Assembly: GCF_034009455.1 (NCBI RefSeq)
Contig: NZ_CP125380.1
Span: forward strand, 4,725,501 to 4,789,500
Source of the DNA: Pseudomonas sp. P5_109
GTDB lineage: Bacteria; Pseudomonadota; Gammaproteobacteria; Pseudomonadales; Pseudomonadaceae
Length of the DNA: 64,000 nucleotides
Reading direction: 5' to 3'
Shown: piece after piece, positions 35,941 to 43,892 of the stretch
Layout: each line of letters starts with the position of its first letter
How positions within the stretch are numbered: the first letter of the stretch is position 1
The notes under the pieces: model-generated
Database searches by the model: none
What the model was told of the DNA's origin: nothing
The model's input: only the letters and a program-made list of their open reading frames with translations
Made by a program: the position numbers and the translations under genes

Positions 35941-37008
35941 TTACGACACACGGCGACACAGCTCGCCCAGGCGCGCTTCGGCGTCGCGGACGATCTGTTC
36001 AATCAATTGGGCGCAGCTGGGCAAGCTGTCGATGGATGCAGCGATCTGCCCGGCGGGCAACACGCCCGCGGCCGGTTGCCCGTCGACCATGGCTTTCTGG
36101 ATCACCATCGGCGCGTTGGCAGCCATGATGCTTTGCGCGGCGGTCAGCTCACCGCTACCGCGCATCTTCAGCGCGCTGCTCAGCAGTTGCGTCAGGCTCA
36201 TGCCGGTGTGGCGGCGGTAAGCCAGGCCACTCTGCAACGCCAGCAACAGGCGCTTGAGGCCGCCGCTGTTTTCCAGCTGGTTGAGCAATTCGTTGCGGAT
36301 CATCCGTTGCGGCATGCCGTCGATGGCGCGGCTGATGATGATCGCTGCCGGGTCCTTGACCGCCAGGTAGCGGGCCAGGGTCGCCTGGGGCACCGGGCTG
36401 TCGGCGCACATCAGGAAACGCGTGCCCATGGCGATGCCTTCGGCGCCGTAGGCCAGGGCCGAGACCAAGCCCTTGCCATCCTTGAAACCGCCGGCCGCCA
36501 CCACGGGCACCGACACGGCATTGACCACCTGATCCAGCAGCATCGACGTCGGCACGGAACCGGTATGCCCACCGCCCTCGCCACCCTGTACGGTCACCGC
36601 ATCGGCGCCCATTTCCACGGCTTTCTGCGCATGCTTGAGCGCGCCGACCGTGGGAATGCACACCACGCCGGCATCCTTCAGGCGGCTGATCATTTGCTTG
36701 CCCGGCGAACGGCTGTAGCTGACCGCGCGGACTTTATGACGCAACACCAACTCGACGATCTCGCCGGCATTGGCCTGGTACATATGGAAATTCACCCCGA
36801 ACGGCTGATCGGTCAGGCGCCGGGTTTCGATGATCGCCGCTTCCATCTGTTGCGGCTCGATGGTCGCCCCGGCGAGAAAACCGAAACCGCCAGCATTGCC
36901 CGTGGCCGCCACCAGTTTCGGGTCGGCGACCCAGCCCATGGCGGTCTGGATGATCGGATAGCGGCAACCGAGCAGTTCAGTCAAACGGGTATTCAACGAG
37001 ATCGCCAT
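35941..37008 (-). CDS. ipdC: IpdC-like NAD(P)H/flavin reductase of the nitronate monooxygenase family
   Basis: 355 residues, the same length as mycobacterial IpdC (Rv3553). The TIM-barrel has the flavin-binding GGEGGGHTGSVPTSMLL and GGFKDGKGLVSALAYGAEGIAMGTRFLM motifs of the 2-nitropropane dioxygenase-like family. IpdC acts in reduction of the C-ring intermediate before IpdAB cleavage. ATG at 37008 has GAGGCG upstream; a GTG two codons earlier (37014) overlaps the previous stop. Confidence 0.87.
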   Translation of the reverse strand: MAISLNTRLTELLGCRYPIIQTAMGWVADPKLVAATGNAGGFGFLAGATIEPQQMEAAIIETRRLTDQPFGVNFHMYQANAGEIVELVLRHKVRAVSYSRSPGKQMISRLKDAGVVCIPTVGALKHAQKAVEMGADAVTVQGGEGGGHTGSVPTSMLLDQVVNAVSVPVVAAGGFKDGKGLVSALAYGAEGIAMGTRFLMCADSPVPQATLARYLAVKDPAAIIISRAIDGMPQRMIRNELLNQLENSGGLKRLLLALQSGLAYRRHTGMSLTQLLSSALKMRGSGELTAAQSIMAANAPMVIQKAMVDGQPAAGVLPAGQIAASIDSLPSCAQLIEQIVRDAEARLGELCRRVS

Positions 37009-37010
37009 GC

Positions 37011-37883
37011 TCACGCCTCGCCCGTTTTGCGCTGGGAACTGGCCATGGCCTTGGCGTCGTAGCCGCCGAGGCGGTCGCCGGACACCAGTTCGTTGTGGGC
37101 ATGGGCGAAGTGATGCAGGCCGAACACCATGTCCATGGTCGCGCGCTTGCCCATCAGGTCCTCGGCGTTGTTCACCGCTTGCTTGCTCAGTTGCAGGCCC
37201 AGGCGCGGCATTTGTGCGATGCGCCCGGCGATGTCGAGGGTCTGTTGTTCCAGCTCGTCGCGAGCCACCACCCGATTGAGCATGCCCATCTGATAGGCAC
37301 GGGGTGCCGGCATGCGTTCGCCGAGGAAGAGGAACTCCTTGGCGATGCGCGGATTGAGCTCATGCACGTGGGCAAAGTACTCAACCCCGGGAATGCCCAT
37401 GCGCACCACCGGATCGGCGAAGTAGGCATCCTCGCTGGCGACGATCAGGTCGCAGACCCAGGCCAACATCAAGCCACCGGCAATGCACGCGCCCTGGACC
37501 ATGGCGATGGTCGGCTTGGGCATCTCGCGCCAGCGGCGGCACATGCCCAGATAGACTTCCTGCTCGCGGGCATAGAGAAACTCGCCGCCCGGTTTGTTCA
37601 CATGGTCGTACCACAGGCTGGCGCGGTCGAAGGTCTTGTCGACGTCGCGGCCCGGGGTGCCGATGTCGTGCCCGGCGGAGAAGTGCTTGCCGGCGCCACG
37701 CAACACAATGACCTTCACTTCATCGTCATCGCAGGCCCGGCGAAACGCCGCGTCCAGCGCATAGGTCATCTGCGAGTTCTGCGCGTTGTGGAACTCGGGG
37801 CGGTTCATGGTGACCAGGGCCACCGCGCCACGCACCTCGTACAGCACCACCTCGGCCTGATTGTTATCGTTATGTTCAGCCAT
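37011..37883 (-). CDS. Enoyl-CoA hydratase (crotonase), steroid C/D-ring degradation
   Basis: A 290-residue crotonase with the oxyanion loop LRGAGKHFSAGHDIGTPG, GACIAGGLMLAWVCDLIVASEDAYFADPVVRMGIPGVEYFAH and a helical C-terminus. It is longer than EchA20 and distinct from it; by position it could be the hydratase corresponding to Comamonas ScdY or a similar enzyme that adds water to an unsaturated acyl-CoA. Start at 37883 has GGAGAAAAG upstream. Between ipdB and ipdC; the stop overlaps the ipdC start region. Confidence 0.83.
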   Translation of the reverse strand: MAEHNDNNQAEVVLYEVRGAVALVTMNRPEFHNAQNSQMTYALDAAFRRACDDDEVKVIVLRGAGKHFSAGHDIGTPGRDVDKTFDRASLWYDHVNKPGGEFLYAREQEVYLGMCRRWREMPKPTIAMVQGACIAGGLMLAWVCDLIVASEDAYFADPVVRMGIPGVEYFAHVHELNPRIAKEFLFLGERMPAPRAYQMGMLNRVVARDELEQQTLDIAGRIAQMPRLGLQLSKQAVNNAEDLMGKRATMDMVFGLHHFAHAHNELVSGDRLGGYDAKAMASSQRKTGEA

Positions 37884-37906
37884 CACTTTTCTCCGCAACG
37901 CGTTGC

Positions 37907-38695
37907 TCAGCGTTGGCCTGGCGGGTTGTCTTTGAGTTGCAGGGCGCGCAGGTTGTGCGGGTCCAGACGCTGGATCAGTTGCAATTGCTCGACAGTCGGG
38001 GCCGCCGTGGTCGGGCAGTCGTCCGGCACGTGCAATTCGAAACCGGTGTTGTCCTGGACTTGCGCTGCCGTCACGCCGGGGTGCAGCGAACGGATGCGCA
38101 TCTGCCGCTGCGGACCCTGGAAATCCAGGACGCAGAGGTCGGTGATGATCAGGCGGATGTCGATGTCGTCCAGCGACCAGCCCCGCGCCAGACGCGCCGG
38201 GTTGTAGCCGACCGAGGCGACCATATCGACCTCGCCTTCGACGAACACCCGACGGTTATGGCTCGGCACGCAAAACGAGTTGGCGTGGCTGATCGAGTTG
38301 CCGGGGAAACCGCGCACACCGAGCATCTGTGCCTTGGGCTTGGCGTAGTCGCCGATGCAGGAAATGTTCGCCTGACCGTAACGGTCGATCTGGGTCGGGC
38401 CGACCAGTGCATGGCGCTTGCCGCCCCAGACGTTGTCGAAAATCCGCGAGAAACCCATCCAGCTGTCGCGCTTGGGTTCATAGCCTTTTCGCGCGCCCAA
38501 CGGCACCGGTTCGGCAACCATGTAGGCTTCGGAGTCGGTCATCAGCAGCTGCGGGTTGCTGGTCAGCATGGCCAGCGAAGCGGCCAGGCGCGGGATCACG
38601 CCGATGCCGCTGGCCAGAACCTCGCCGTCTTCACGCCAGGCTTCGGCGGCCGCGCAGATCATCAGTTCGGCGAGGCTGTAAGTAGTAGTGCTCAT
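37907..38695 (-). CDS. ipdB: CoA-transferase-family C-ring hydrolase, subunit beta (IpdB)
   Basis: 262 residues of the class I CoA-transferase beta-like subunit. IpdAB hydrolyses the carbon-carbon bond of the last steroid ring (COCHEA-CoA). Visible features are MSTTTYSLAELMICAAAEAWREDGEVLASGIGVIPRLAASLA at the N-terminus and GRKGYEPKRDSWMGFSRIFDNVWGGKRHALVGPTQIDRYG. The canonical CoA-transferase catalytic Glu (SENG type) is not seen, as expected for Ipd-type hydrolases. 11 nt downstream of ipdA. Confidence 0.9.
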   Translation of the reverse strand: MSTTTYSLAELMICAAAEAWREDGEVLASGIGVIPRLAASLAMLTSNPQLLMTDSEAYMVAEPVPLGARKGYEPKRDSWMGFSRIFDNVWGGKRHALVGPTQIDRYGQANISCIGDYAKPKAQMLGVRGFPGNSISHANSFCVPSHNRRVFVEGEVDMVASVGYNPARLARGWSLDDIDIRLIITDLCVLDFQGPQRQMRIRSLHPGVTAAQVQDNTGFELHVPDDCPTTAAPTVEQLQLIQRLDPHNLRALQLKDNPPGQR

Positions 38696-38706
38696 CGGAA
38701 GGTTCC

Positions 38707-39588
38707 TTAGAAAATCGGCAACGGCAGTTCACGGATCGCAGCCAGGCCGCCGACCTTTTCCAGATATTGTTCGTGGGTGCAGTCGACGTAGTCGCGCACG
38801 TAGCCTTCCCAGCCATCGGCCGCCTGCACCGTGGCGTTGTAGGCCTTGAAGTGAGCGACGTCGAAACCGTACAGCGGCGTACAGGAAGACGGATGCGCCC
38901 CGCCCGGCACGTGGGCCACGGCGGTGGTCAGGTTGCGTTCCCAGAACACCTGATGCGCATGGGCGGCGTCCCGATGGAAATACTCGCTGTCGACCAGCTC
39001 ATCGCAGGTCACGTAGCTGTGGGTCGCGGCCCGCACGAACAGGTCGTCCATGTAGTGATCCGGACCGCTGATCTGGCACACGCCACGTTTATCGGCACGA
39101 TCAACGTGGACCAGCGCCGCGTCGAGCTTGAGCGCCGGCATGGCAACCCAGTCCTTGCCATCGGCATAGGGCGAGGCGATCAACTTGATCTGGCGGTTGT
39201 GGCGCAGCACATCGGTGCCCAGGCCCACGGCCGTCGGAATGAACGGTACATTCATCGCCGCAGCGCGCAGGCCGAGCAGCAGCATCCCTTCATCGATTTC
39301 CATCACTTCCAGTGCCGCTTCCTGGCGTGCCTTGCGGAAGTACGGCTCCAGTGGAATGAAGTCCAGGGATACGAAGGCGAACACCAGCTTCTTGATCTTC
39401 CCGGCTGCGCAAAGCATGCCGACGTCCGCCCCCCCGTATGCAACAACAGTCAGCTCCTTGAGGTCCGAGCGCAGGATCTCGCGTACCAGCGCCATCGGCT
39501 TGCGGCGCGGGCCCCAGCCACCGATACCGATGGTCATGCCGTCACGCAGTTGGCCGACAATCTCGGCGGTGGTCATTTGCTTGTCCAT
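38707..39588 (-). CDS. ipdA: CoA-transferase-family C-ring hydrolase, subunit alpha (IpdA)
   Basis: 293 residues starting MDKQMTTAEIVGQLRDGMTI. It matches mycobacterial IpdA closely (IGGWGPRRKPMALVREILRSDLKELTVVAYGG). Glu100 in EIDEGMLLLGL corresponds to the catalytic Glu105 reported for M. tuberculosis IpdA. Start at 39588 has AGGAAC upstream and lies past the hsaC stop; an upstream ATG at 39603 would overlap hsaC. Followed by ipdB. Confidence 0.92.
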   Translation of the reverse strand: MDKQMTTAEIVGQLRDGMTIGIGGWGPRRKPMALVREILRSDLKELTVVAYGGADVGMLCAAGKIKKLVFAFVSLDFIPLEPYFRKARQEAALEVMEIDEGMLLLGLRAAAMNVPFIPTAVGLGTDVLRHNRQIKLIASPYADGKDWVAMPALKLDAALVHVDRADKRGVCQISGPDHYMDDLFVRAATHSYVTCDELVDSEYFHRDAAHAHQVFWERNLTTAVAHVPGGAHPSSCTPLYGFDVAHFKAYNATVQAADGWEGYVRDYVDCTHEQYLEKVGGLAAIRELPLPIF

Positions 39589-39599
39589 CGTCTTGTTCC

Positions 39600-40490
39600 T
39601 CATTGGCGACCGACACTGAAGTCGTGGCCCCAGTGGCTGACCACGGTGCTTTCGAACGGCGTGTGGCGGTCCCAGTCGACCACCAGGCCATCGCAGCCGT
39701 ACTCCAGGTCAAACCCGGACGGGGTCTTGATATAGAAAGAAATCATCTGGTCATTGGTGTGCTGGCCGAGGGTGGCCGACATCTTCACGCCGTTGGCGTG
39801 GACGCGATCCAGCGCACGACCGACTTCGTCCAGCGCGTTGACCTCGACCATCATGTGCACGCAACCATGGGGCATCGGGCACTCGAAAATCGCCAGCGAG
39901 TGGTGGCGGCCGTTGTTGCAGTGCAGGAAGTGAATGCGCTTTTGCGGTTCGGCCGGGTCCGGGGTGAAGCGGACTTTCATCAGGTCCGACAGGCCGAAGC
40001 CCATCACTTGCTCGTAGAAGTCGCGGCAGCGCTCGAAGGCCGGGGCTGGCAGTACGACGTGGCCCATGCCGAGGTCGTTGGTGACGAAACCTTTGACCCC
40101 TACCGGCGAAACGAAACGGGCGAAGTCCTGCAGCGGGCCCCAGAAGATTTCGTGACGATTGCCGTCCGGGTCGCTGAAATGCACCAGTTCCTGGACCTTG
40201 CGCAGCTCGGTTTCGGCGGCTGTACCGCGCGTGACTTGCACGTCGGCCTGTTGCAGTTCGCTGACTGCCTGTTCCAGGGCTGCTTTGCCGGCGACTTCCC
40301 AGCCGCAAGCACCGAAGCTGTTCTCGGCATTCTTCTGCACGAGGATGCGGTAATGACGCTCGTCCATTTTCAGGTACAGCTGCTCATCGTCGCCGCTGAC
40401 CATCATGCCCAACACCTGGCTTGCGTAGTGGCGCCATTGCGCCAGGTCGCTGGATAACAGGGTGACGTAACCCAGACCGCGGATATCCAT
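39600..40490 (-). CDS. hsaC: 3,4-DHSA extradiol dioxygenase (HsaC/TesB-type)
   Basis: A 296-residue type I extradiol dioxygenase with two vicinal-oxygen-chelate domains; the C-terminal one holds Fe(II) ligands His144 (MGHVVL), His212 (CVHMMVEV) and Glu263 (GFDLEYGCDG), equal in spacing to HsaC (145/215/266). It opens the aromatised ring A of 3,4-dihydroxy-9,10-secosteroid. First gene of the minus-strand operon that runs to 30692, with the conserved operator 108-131 nt upstream. Meta-cleavage hydrolase HsaD is not adjacent. Confidence 0.93.
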   Translation of the reverse strand: MDIRGLGYVTLLSSDLAQWRHYASQVLGMMVSGDDEQLYLKMDERHYRILVQKNAENSFGACGWEVAGKAALEQAVSELQQADVQVTRGTAAETELRKVQELVHFSDPDGNRHEIFWGPLQDFARFVSPVGVKGFVTNDLGMGHVVLPAPAFERCRDFYEQVMGFGLSDLMKVRFTPDPAEPQKRIHFLHCNNGRHHSLAIFECPMPHGCVHMMVEVNALDEVGRALDRVHANGVKMSATLGQHTNDQMISFYIKTPSGFDLEYGCDGLVVDWDRHTPFESTVVSHWGHDFSVGRQ

Positions 40491-40597
40491 GGATGCACTC
40501 CTCGTTTTTCTCAGGCCATGCCGCCCTTCGGCTGGTGCCGGGGGAGACTTTATGTAGGGGCCATATGTAGGAGCTATTCAAACGGGTTCGGGGAGGG

Positions 40598-40621
40598 GCA
40601 ACATCGTCCAATGGGACTAGC
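40598..40621 (-). promoter_or_regulatory. Steroid-regulon operator upstream of hsaC
   Basis: Minus strand reads CTAGTCC-CATT-GGACGATG then TTGC. The GTCC-N4-GGAC palindrome ends in the directional GATG toward hsaC, about 112 nt from its start codon. Confidence 0.7.
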
Positions 40622-40649
40622 GGATTTGATGGGGTACGCGCATAAAAAA

Positions 40650-40743
40650 CTGTGGGAGCGGGCTTGCTCGCGAAGGCGGCGTGTCAGGCGCCATTGATGT
40701 TGAATGTGCCGGCCTCTTCGCGAGCAAGCCCGCTCCCACAGGG
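40650..40743. repeat. REP pair
   Basis: CTGTGGGAGCGGGCTTGCTC arm with inverted GCCCGCTCCCACAGG arm, about 50 bp apart. Confidence 0.87.
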
Positions 40744-40761
40744 GTCAGTGGTGTTGCGGGT

Positions 40762-40915
40762 TTATGCAGGTGGTTCGATTTGATCGAGCACGCGGTTAGC
40801 GGTGATTTCGGCAAGCATGACGCTGTTGGAAATGCCCAGCAGGGCATTGCGATCACCGGTTAGTAGACCGGGGAATCCAAGAAGCCGGCGCGCCCAAGGG
40901 CGCCCTGCGTACAGC
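40762..40915 (-). pseudogene. Possible decayed C-terminal gene fragment
   Basis: A minus-strand frame without start codon translates to about 50 residues containing GLLTGDRNALLGISN, SVMLAEITANRVLDQ and a TAA stop at 40762-40764; upstream it runs into stops. The amphipathic, non-repetitive sequence looks like the tail of a former enzyme but could not be assigned. Confidence 0.25.
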
Positions 40916-40962
40916 TACCATCAAAATGCAGGCACAATCGGTGGCGCGAGCTTGCGCAACAA

Positions 40963-41067
40963 CCTGTAGGAGCGAGCCTGCTCGCGATGGTCGTCAACGA
41001 TAACGCTGAAAGCCTGACACCCCACGGCGTAGTCCGGTTTATCGCAAGCAAGCTCGCTCCCACAAGG
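40963..41067. repeat. REP pair
   Basis: CCTGTAGGAGCGAGCCTGCT arm and an inverted GCAAGCTCGCTCCCACAAGG arm (hybrid of two REP classes). Confidence 0.85.
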
Positions 41068-41100
41068 GGTATGCAGTGGCCAATACCCTATCCGGCAGGC

Positions 41101-41127
41101 ATATAAAACGGGCCTGGGAGACCCGTT
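41101..41127 (-). terminator. Terminator of the 41153 gene
   Basis: Minus-strand AACGGG / CCCGTT stem followed by TTATAT, about 26 nt after the stop. Nearly the same as the terminator at 42463-42489. Confidence 0.6.
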
Positions 41128-41152
41128 ATGGCGTTGCACGCCTGCTCTGTAG

Positions 41153-41593
41153 TTATTGGTTGGATTTGGATTCTCGCACTTTCTTCTGCTCTGCCAGTGC
41201 TATTTCCTTGTAATCATAGGTAGGAAAGAATTCTGTCCGGTAACTTCCCCATGCGGTGTTTTCGAGTGCGAGATTTACCGCTGCGAGACGCGAGGCAGGC
41301 AAGCGCAGAACGATGACATGTCCAATACCCATGGTTATATTCCAGCTGACAACCTCCACCCCGGCAGGAGGGAACACCTTGTAAAACCCCAGCTTGGTGA
41401 ATTGCTCTCTCAACTCCCCCAATGGCCGTGACTGATCGTGTTTCAGGAAAACAGTCAGCATGATTGCATTATCTGGCGTGGCGACAGCCTCTTTTGAGAC
41501 CGCAGGCGTTGTCGGCTGTGCATTGGCGCCAGCCGAGTACATTCCAGCCAGCAGTAACATAGACATTAATAGCGGTCTGAATTCAATATTCAT
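41153..41593 (-). CDS. Hypothetical periplasmic protein
   Basis: 146 residues with a Sec signal peptide (about residues 1-25, LLMSMLLLAGMYSAGANA). Mature part contains MLTVFLKHDQSRPLGELREQ and a basic C-terminus KKVRESKSNQ; no family recognised. The unit is shared with the DUF4822-like gene at 41700 (same strand, 107 nt upstream). Codon use is more A/T-rich than the steroid genes, hinting at a separate origin. A transcription unit of unknown function sitting inside the steroid cluster. Confidence 0.7.
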   Translation of the reverse strand: MNIEFRPLLMSMLLLAGMYSAGANAQPTTPAVSKEAVATPDNAIMLTVFLKHDQSRPLGELREQFTKLGFYKVFPPAGVEVVSWNITMGIGHVIVLRLPASRLAAVNLALENTAWGSYRTEFFPTYDYKEIALAEQKKVRESKSNQ

Positions 41594-41699
41594 GTTGTGC
41601 CTTTTTTATTTTCTACGGATGTTATTTCAGGACAGCATCAATAAAATCGACGCCTTGGTATATCGAAACAATGAACTGATAAAATACTGCAGGAAGTTT

Positions 41700-42200
41700 T
41701 TAGTGCGACATCGAGGTCTTCAGAGGGCCTTTGTAGGGCGCATGGACCACATAAATCCGGACAGGCGCATTGGCATCGACCATGTCGCGAGGCACCTCTC
41801 GTGAATAGGTGAACTCTTCGTTATCCAGTTTTTCCAGTCTTCTGACCACAGTCCTGACCGCTCCTTGATCAGGCACCAGGATATGTGTTGTTTTGTCACC
41901 GGTGACAAGGAAGTAACCGCCACCACCATTGTCATACTTTGATAACCCGGTATCGGTATAGAAAAACTCATAACGATTGCGACCGGGATCCCACATTGAA
42001 ATCCCGACAACACCCGGATACTTTTCCTTCACATCTACTTCAGGGGCTCCCTCTATATAAACCTTGGTTGTCAGCCATTGAGGAGATGAGGCCAATGCTT
42101 GAATATCAGACTTAGCCTCCATCTGCTTTCCATGACTGGCAAGTGGACTGAGTAATCCGGCGAAGAGTAAACCTATAAACATTGAGTTGTATTTTCGCAT
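41700..42200 (-). CDS. DUF4822-like secreted protein
   Basis: A 166-residue protein with a signal peptide (MRKYNSMFIGLLFAGLLSPLASHG). The mature part reads WLTTKVYIEGAPEVDVKEKYPGVVGISMWDPGRNRYEFFYTDTG and GGGGYFLVTGDKTTHILVPDQ, the pattern I recall for DUF4822. Lower GC than the neighbours. It lies upstream of 41153 in the same direction, between LLM and hsaC units, without an operator of the steroid type. Function unknown. Confidence 0.72.
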   Translation of the reverse strand: MRKYNSMFIGLLFAGLLSPLASHGKQMEAKSDIQALASSPQWLTTKVYIEGAPEVDVKEKYPGVVGISMWDPGRNRYEFFYTDTGLSKYDNGGGGYFLVTGDKTTHILVPDQGAVRTVVRRLEKLDNEEFTYSREVPRDMVDANAPVRIYVVHAPYKGPLKTSMSH

Positions 42201-42462
42201 GGAATAATTCCTCGATGAGTTTAGAGGTGACGCTTGTTTTTTTTGTTGTCGTGGAAATTGATCACTGCGATCAGCGGATGGAATATAGGACCGATATCAG
42301 CCACTAACAATACCTGGCATATATTTGCAACAATTGCCGCAGACGTTTTCAAGAAGGCTCGGAATCCCCCGTAGGAATTATCGCTGACCGCGATGTTCTC
42401 GGAGTTAAACAAGGGGTGACAACTATGCACAGGTCAATCGACCGGGGAGAAATCGGCAGGCA

Positions 42463-42489
42463 TAAAAAAACGGGCCTTGGGGACCCGTT
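42463..42489 (-). terminator. Terminator downstream of the LLM oxidoreductase gene
   Basis: Minus-strand AACGGG-TCCCCAAGG-CCCGTT followed by TTTTTAT. It is the closest terminator after the stop at 42644, with the REP pair in between. Confidence 0.65.
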
Positions 42490-42550
42490 GGAAAGTTGGC
42501 CTGACGTCCGTGCCAGGCCTGAAAAACGCCTTGCTTGTCCCACTGGCAGC

Positions 42551-42634
42551 CCTGTAGGAACTGGCTTGCCAGCGATGGCGGCACGTCAGGCACACCGAGT
42601 CGCAGCTTTCGCCAGCAAGCCGGCTCCTACAGGG
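42551..42634. repeat. REP pair
   Basis: CCTGTAGGAACTGGCTTGCC arm and inverted CCAGCAAGCCGGCTCCTACA arm, immediately after the LLM gene stop. Confidence 0.85.
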
Positions 42635-42643
42635 GCGTACCAA

Positions 42644-43768
42644 TCACTTGGATTTGCGGAAGTGCGGAATCACTTTCTCGCCAATGTTTTTCAGGGTCTC
42701 CAGCTGTGCCCACTGCGGCACGGTGCCCATCTGGCAGATGAACAGGATTTCGTCGGCGCCGGCATCGATCAGGCGCTGCACGTAGCCGATGCAATCCTCG
42801 ACGGTGCCGTAGGCGTGGTTCGGGTTCATCATCGCCATGGTCGGGTCGGAGAAGTCGACACTGACTTCTTCGGAAGCGAAGCGCGACTTGATCACGCTCT
42901 GGCCATTGCCATCGACGAAGGTGTCGTCCTTCCACTTCTCCGGGTCCGGACGCTCGCCACCACCGTACCAGTAGCCCAGGGATTCCATGAAATAACGCTG
43001 ACCACGGATACCGATGCGGCGCGCCTCTTCGTTGTCGTCCAGCACGATGGCCGGGCACAGCGCGGCGATGTGACGGTTAGGACGGAAGCCCACTTGCTTC
43101 TTCTCATCGCGGTTGTCGTAGGCCGTGTGATACACCTCGACCTTCTTGGCGATTTCTTCCGGGCCACCGAAGCCCAGTACCAGGGCGCCCATGCCACGAC
43201 CGCCGGCATTTTTCAGCGACTCGGTGTTGGTGCATGCCAGGTACATCGGCGGGTGCGGATCCTGGTAAGGCTTCGGATGGATCGGACGCTTGGGGATCTG
43301 CACGAAGTCGCCGTTGTGCTCGATCTCGTCCTGCACGAACATTTTCGGGATCAGGTACATCATCTCGTCGATTTGCGGCTGCAAGGTCGCCAGGTCGTAG
43401 CCGAAAGTGCCGGCTTCCTGCTGGGTGCCGCCCTTGCCCACACCAAAGTGCACACGGCCCTTGGACAGCAGGTCGAGGGTAGCGATGCGCTCGGCGACTT
43501 TCACCGGGTGGTTCATCGCCGGTGGCAGGCAGACCACGCCGTGGCCGATGCCGATGCGTTCGGTTTTACCGGCAACGAAAGCCAGCATGGTTTCCGGTGC
43601 GGACATGTGCGAATAGTTGCTCAGCGCCGTGTGCTCAACACACCAGAAGGTGTCGAAGCCAAGCTTGTCGGCGAGTACAGCCTGCTCGACGGTGTCTTCA
43701 AAAATCTTGCGGTCGCCTTCGCGACTGGAGTCCACCGTCTGGGCTTCGTAAATCAGGGAAAATTTCAT
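42644..43768 (-). CDS. LLM-class flavin-dependent oxidoreductase in the steroid cluster
   Basis: 374 residues of the bacterial luciferase-like (LLM) family: starts MKFSLIYEAQTVDSSREGDR, contains GFDTFWCVEHTALSNYSHMSAPETMLAFVAGKTERIGIGHGV and GRGMGALVLGFGGPEEIAKK. Such proteins are FMN-dependent monooxygenases or F420/FMN reductases and usually need a separate reductase. No LLM enzyme is part of the textbook 9,10-seco pathway. The gene has its own putative promoter with a weak operator at 43852-43875. Role: possibly Baeyer-Villiger type or side-chain oxygenation, or a reductive step; unproven. Confidence 0.85.
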   Translation of the reverse strand: MKFSLIYEAQTVDSSREGDRKIFEDTVEQAVLADKLGFDTFWCVEHTALSNYSHMSAPETMLAFVAGKTERIGIGHGVVCLPPAMNHPVKVAERIATLDLLSKGRVHFGVGKGGTQQEAGTFGYDLATLQPQIDEMMYLIPKMFVQDEIEHNGDFVQIPKRPIHPKPYQDPHPPMYLACTNTESLKNAGGRGMGALVLGFGGPEEIAKKVEVYHTAYDNRDEKKQVGFRPNRHIAALCPAIVLDDNEEARRIGIRGQRYFMESLGYWYGGGERPDPEKWKDDTFVDGNGQSVIKSRFASEEVSVDFSDPTMAMMNPNHAYGTVEDCIGYVQRLIDAGADEILFICQMGTVPQWAQLETLKNIGEKVIPHFRKSK

Positions 43769-43851
43769 GGTTGATCCTTGTGCTTATTTGGATGCGCAGT
43801 CGGCGCCGTAGACCTTCGCCTTACCGCCAATGCTCGTGCATCGGCGGGGCG

Positions 43852-43875
43852 CTCGAATCACGCAAACGGACTAGC
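43852..43875 (-). promoter_or_regulatory. Weak steroid-regulon operator upstream of the LLM gene
   Basis: Minus strand CTAGTCC-GTTT-GCGTGATT: left half-site conserved, right half-site only 4 of 8 positions. It lies about 88 nt upstream of the start, the same place as the stronger sites. Confidence 0.4.
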
Positions 43876-43892
43876 CGATTTGTACTGAAGGG

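Larger units (their letters stand above)
40491..41152. other. Intergenic region upstream of hsaC with operator, two REP pairs and a gene remnant
   Basis: A 662 bp gap. From left to right it holds the hsaC promoter region and operator (40598-40621), a REP pair (40650-40743), a decayed coding tail (about 40762-40915, minus), a second REP pair (40963-41067) and the terminator of the 41153 gene. Confidence 0.7.
42201..42643. other. Intergenic region with terminator and REP pair
   Basis: 443 bp. Contains promoter DNA of the DUF4822-like gene at the left, the terminator at 42463-42489 and the REP pair at 42551-42634. The ORF 42221-42430 has no support. Confidence 0.6.

Noticed and set aside
42221..42430. 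69-residue minus-strand ORF in the gap before the LLM gene
   Set aside because: No ribosome site, no signal or fold features.
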